DNA of 64,000 bases from Burkholderiaceae bacterium (GTDB taxonomy: Bacteria; Pseudomonadota; Gammaproteobacteria; Burkholderiales; Burkholderiaceae_B), in NCBI GenBank assembly GCA_021208885.1, contig JAJOJF010000008.1, positions 1-64,000 on the forward strand. Direction: 5' to 3'. Each line of letters starts with the position of its first letter. The first letter of the stretch is position 1. Shown here in pieces: positions 60,721 to 64,000 of this stretch. Below the pieces are notes generated by a model. That model saw nothing but the letters and a program-made list of their open reading frames with translations. It was not told the origin of the DNA and did no database searches. Position numbers and translations under genes: made by a program.

Positions 60721-62100
60721 GTGAATGCTGTCATTGTTCCGGCAATACTTCTGATTCTGGCGGGTTTTGCTTACCAGATTGGCCTAAGAGCCAGCGTGAG
60801 AGCGGCTAGTGCTGCGCCTGCGATTGCCATGCATTCGCGTCCGTCCTACCATGGTTGGCTGGCGGTTCTAAGAGCGGCCGTGCCAGCGTTCATCGTCTAT
60901 TTGACTTGGCATTTTTTTGGGGCGAGCATTATTGATTCAATGGTGATCGGCCAAATTCCGGCAGAAAACCTGCCAGCCTCAGCGCTCGAACAAAATGCCT
61001 TGATGCAAAGGATTTTTAACCTGTCGACTGGATTTGGCGTCGCAGGTGAAGCACAGCCCTGGGAAAATGTCGCTGCCGCGCATATGGCTACCCTGTATGG
61101 CTATGGTCGCACGATTGCCTTCGCCTTGATGGCGACCGTTGCGGCCTTGGGATTGTTTGTCACTTGGCGAAAGACCACCCCGCAAACGCGTGCCCGCAAC
61201 AAAGTTGAGCGGTTTGTGACCAATGCAATGCTAGCTTGTTCGGCGGTGGCGATTCTAACCACGCTGGGCATTGTGCTGTCGATGCTCGGCGAGGCAATTA
61301 AATTTTTCTCTTTTGTTAATCCGTTGGACTTCTTTTTCGGGACAACGTGGAATCCTCGCTTTGTGACTGTCGGCACCGAAGGGCAGGCAGGTTTTGGCAT
61401 GATTCCGCTCTTGGCCGGCACCATGATGATCGCATTGATTGCGATGCTGGTGGCCACACCCTTGGGCTTGTTAACTGCCATATTCACGTCTGAGTACGCC
61501 TCCGATCGTGTGCGCGCAATCGTCAAGCCCTTGGTGGAAGTCCTCGCTGGTATCCCCACGATCGTTTATGGCTTCTTTGCATTGGTGACCGTTGGCCCAT
61601 TCCTGAGCGAACTAGGTGAAATGGTTGGGCTCGAGATCCGCGCGACTTCTGCATTGACTGCTGGCGTGGTGATGGGGATCATGATTATTCCGTTTGTGTC
61701 GTCATTGTCTGATGACATCATCACCCAAGTGCCACGCGCCATGCGTGACGGCTCGCTGGCTTTGGGTGGCACCAAGTCCGAGACCATTATCAAGATTGTG
61801 GTGCCGGCAGCTTTGCCTGGCATCGTAGGCGCGTTGCTCTTGGCTGTTAGTCGAGCCATCGGAGAGACCATGATTGTGGTGTTGGCCGCAGGCAATGCGC
61901 CTGTGTTGACAGCCAATCCGTTCGAAGCAGTGTCAACCGTGACGGTTTCTATTGTGAATCAGCTCACTGGTGACCAGGATTTTTCAAGCCCACAATCCCT
62001 AGTCGCATTTGCCTTGGGTCTTACTTTGTTTGCCATGACACTAGTGCTGAATGTGATTGCGCTAGTGGTGGTTCGTCGTTATCGGGAACAGTATGAATAA
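60721..62100 (+). CDS. pstC: Phosphate ABC transporter permease PstC (GTG start)
   Basis: 459 aa; LVEVLAGIPTIVYGFFAL, RAIGETMIVVLAAGN. Confidence 0.93.
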   Translation: MNAVIVPAILLILAGFAYQIGLRASVRAASAAPAIAMHSRPSYHGWLAVLRAAVPAFIVYLTWHFFGASIIDSMVIGQIPAENLPASALEQNALMQRIFNLSTGFGVAGEAQPWENVAAAHMATLYGYGRTIAFALMATVAALGLFVTWRKTTPQTRARNKVERFVTNAMLACSAVAILTTLGIVLSMLGEAIKFFSFVNPLDFFFGTTWNPRFVTVGTEGQAGFGMIPLLAGTMMIALIAMLVATPLGLLTAIFTSEYASDRVRAIVKPLVEVLAGIPTIVYGFFALVTVGPFLSELGEMVGLEIRATSALTAGVVMGIMIIPFVSSLSDDIITQVPRAMRDGSLALGGTKSETIIKIVVPAALPGIVGALLLAVSRAIGETMIVVLAAGNAPVLTANPFEAVSTVTVSIVNQLTGDQDFSSPQSLVAFALGLTLFAMTLVLNVIALVVVRRYREQYE

Positions 62101-63469
62101 CGCCAGTTCAAATAAAACGGGCATTGATGGTTTTGCGTCAAACGAGGCAAGGACCCGGCACATTGCGTCAACCTTAAAGCGCCGTCGCAACAAGGAACTC
62201 CGATTCCGAATGATGGGTATTCTGGCGGTTTGTTTCTCGATTGGCTTGGTTGGCATTTTGTTTGGCACCATCCTGGCTAAGGGAATTCCGTCATTCTGGC
62301 AAGCTACGTTCGTCATGGATGTTGAGTTCTCGCCGGAAATCGTCAAGATTGACCCTAAGCCGGAGCAAGAGGCCGGTGAGAGCCCCGCTGAATACGAAAG
62401 CCGTGTAAACGACTGGGCCAATCGGTTAAATTTCATCAACTTCAATCGCTTGTTGCTCGACTCGGTAGCCAAGGTCTTGCCTGAAACCGAAGAGAATCGT
62501 CGTGCCGTGCTTGAGATGTTTGCGAGCGCCACACGTTTTGATTTGCGCAACATGGTGATTAATGATCCCAGCATTGTGGGCAAGACGGTCAAGCTTGACT
62601 TGCTTGCAAGTGCAAACGTCGATGTTTGGCTCAAGGGCAATATTGATCGGTCATTGCCGGATAGCCAGCAGCAGCTCAGCGCTGATGCTCGCAAGTGGTC
62701 GGATCAGCTGTATGAAATGGGCGTCATTCAAAACAAATTCAGTACATCGTTGTTTGTCAATGCTGATTCGCGCAGCTCGCCGGCTTCCGCTGGCTTGGCA
62801 GGCGCATTTGTCGGATCGCTGATGATGATGGTGGTCGTGATCCTGTTGGCAGTGCCAATTGGGGTGGCAGCGGCGGTTTATCTTGAAGAGTTCGCCCCGC
62901 AGAACAAGTTCACGGACTTTATTGAAGTTAACATTAACAACCTTGCAGCCGTCCCCTCTATTGTGTTCGGTCTGCTTGGGGCGTCGGTGTTCATTATTAT
63001 GTTGAATCTGCCGCTGTCTGCGCCAATTGTTGGTGGCCTGGTCTTGACTTTGATGACTTTGCCAACGGTGATTATTGCCACGCGTGCATCGCTTAAGGCC
63101 ATTCCACCGTCGATCCGGGAAGGTGCATTGGCACTCGGCGCCTCCAGAGTTCAGGCGGTGACGGACCATGTGCTGCCGCTAGCGCGTCCCGGAATTCTGA
63201 CTGCCACTATTATTGGTGTTGCTCAGGCTTTGGGTGAGACCGCACCGCTGCTTCTGATTGGTATGTCTGCGTTTGTAGCCAATATCCCATCCACTCCGTT
63301 TGACCCCTCAACGGCTTTGCCTGTTCAGATCTACTTATGGAACGGCAACGAGCTTCGGAACTTCTTCGAAGGCAGAACCTCTGCAGTGATTATTATTTTG
63401 TTGGCGCTGATGCTGACGTTAAATTCGCTAGCCATATGGCTGCGCAAGAAATTTGAGATAAGGTGGTAG
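62093..63469 (+). CDS. pstA: Phosphate ABC transporter permease PstA
   Basis: 458 aa; [29 protein letters not shown]. Confidence 0.93.
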   Translation: MNNASSNKTGIDGFASNEARTRHIASTLKRRRNKELRFRMMGILAVCFSIGLVGILFGTILAKGIPSFWQATFVMDVEFSPEIVKIDPKPEQEAGESPAEYESRVNDWANRLNFINFNRLLLDSVAKVLPETEENRRAVLEMFASATRFDLRNMVINDPSIVGKTVKLDLLASANVDVWLKGNIDRSLPDSQQQLSADARKWSDQLYEMGVIQNKFSTSLFVNADSRSSPASAGLAGAFVGSLMMMVVVILLAVPIGVAAAVYLEEFAPQNKFTDFIEVNINNLAAVPSIVFGLLGASVFIIMLNLPLSAPIVGGLVLTLMTLPTVIIATRASLKAIPPSIREGALALGASRVQAVTDHVLPLARPGILTATIIGVAQALGETAPLLLIGMSAFVANIPSTPFDPSTALPVQIYLWNGNELRNFFEGRTSAVIIILLALMLTLNSLAIWLRKKFEIRW

Positions 63470-63471
63470 TC

Positions 63472-64000
63472 ATGTCGACCGTAGCAACTGAAAAATCTGC
63501 AGCAGCGATCAAGCCAAAAGAGGTCGCTACCACGCCCGTAAAAATCACCGCTGAAAACGTAAAGGTGTTCTACGGCGAAAAAGAGGCCTTGCATGGTGTG
63601 ACGATGAATATCCATGAGCGTGAGATCGTGGCATTCATTGGCCCATCCGGTTGTGGCAAGTCAACCTTCTTGCGTTGCATGAACCGCATGAACGATACGG
63701 TGCCTGGTGCCAGGGTCACTGGCAAGATTCACTTGGGAAAGACAGATATTTATGACCCAAGCATTGACGTGGTGCTGTTGCGCGCCCAGGTTGGCATGGT
63801 ATTCCAAAAGCCGAACCCATTTCCCAAGTCGATCTACGAGAACATTGCCTACGGTCCGCGTTTGCATGGTCTGGCGAAAAACAAGGCTGATCTTGACGTC
63901 ATTGTTGAGAGCAGTTTGACTCGTGCCGGTCTTTGGAACGAGGTGAAAGATCGTCTTGATGCGCCGGGCACCGGTTTGTCTGGCGGTCAGCAGCAGAGGC
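63472..64000 (+). CDS. pstB: Phosphate ABC transporter ATP-binding protein PstB (truncated by window end)
   Basis: [49 protein letters not shown]. Confidence 0.96.
   Translation, partial: MSTVATEKSAAAIKPKEVATTPVKITAENVKVFYGEKEALHGVTMNIHEREIVAFIGPSGCGKSTFLRCMNRMNDTVPGARVTGKIHLGKTDIYDPSIDVVLLRAQVGMVFQKPNPFPKSIYENIAYGPRLHGLAKNKADLDVIVESSLTRAGLWNEVKDRLDAPGTGLSGGQQQR

Noticed and set aside
1-64000. CRISPR array or prophage
   Set aside because: No regularly spaced repeat-spacer units and no phage structural or integrase genes seen; the only mobile element recognised is the IS200/IS605 copy.

Overview
The window is chromosomal DNA that looks like a betaproteobacterium of the Burkholderiales (Alcaligenaceae/Bordetella-like gene order). 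It opens with the 3' end of a 5S rRNA. About 5.2-27.8 kb holds rnpB and a complete mraZ-rsmH-ftsL-ftsI-murE/F-mraY-murD-ftsW-murG-murC-ddlB-ftsQ-ftsA-ftsZ-lpxC cluster, then a DUF721 gene, an M23 peptidase and secA. Next come ftsH (frameshifted), folP and glmM. From about 32 kb to the end the content is strongly biased to phosphorus stress: olsB behind a tandem Pho box, ppx and ppk separated by an IS200/IS605 (TnpA+TnpB) element, a LacI-ABC transporter-metallophosphoesterase operon, a LysR/PhnDEC-like transporter/HAD-phosphatase module with a Pho-box-like site, a DUF3141-PTA-FabI cluster without a neighbouring acetate kinase, a MazEF-like toxin-antitoxin pair between two CorA paralogues, and pstSCA(B). 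Main points for a second look: (i) the phosphorus-stress supercluster and its two orphan transporter/phosphatase modules, (ii) apparent single-base deletions in both ftsZ and ftsH, which could be sequencing error or real, (iii) the TnpB element between ppx and ppk, (iv) the CorA-MazEF-CorA arrangement, and (v) several clear regulatory palindromes (MraZ repeats, an FNR-type box, a LacI-type operator). All calls were made by reading the sequence and supplied translations. No database search or folding program was run.
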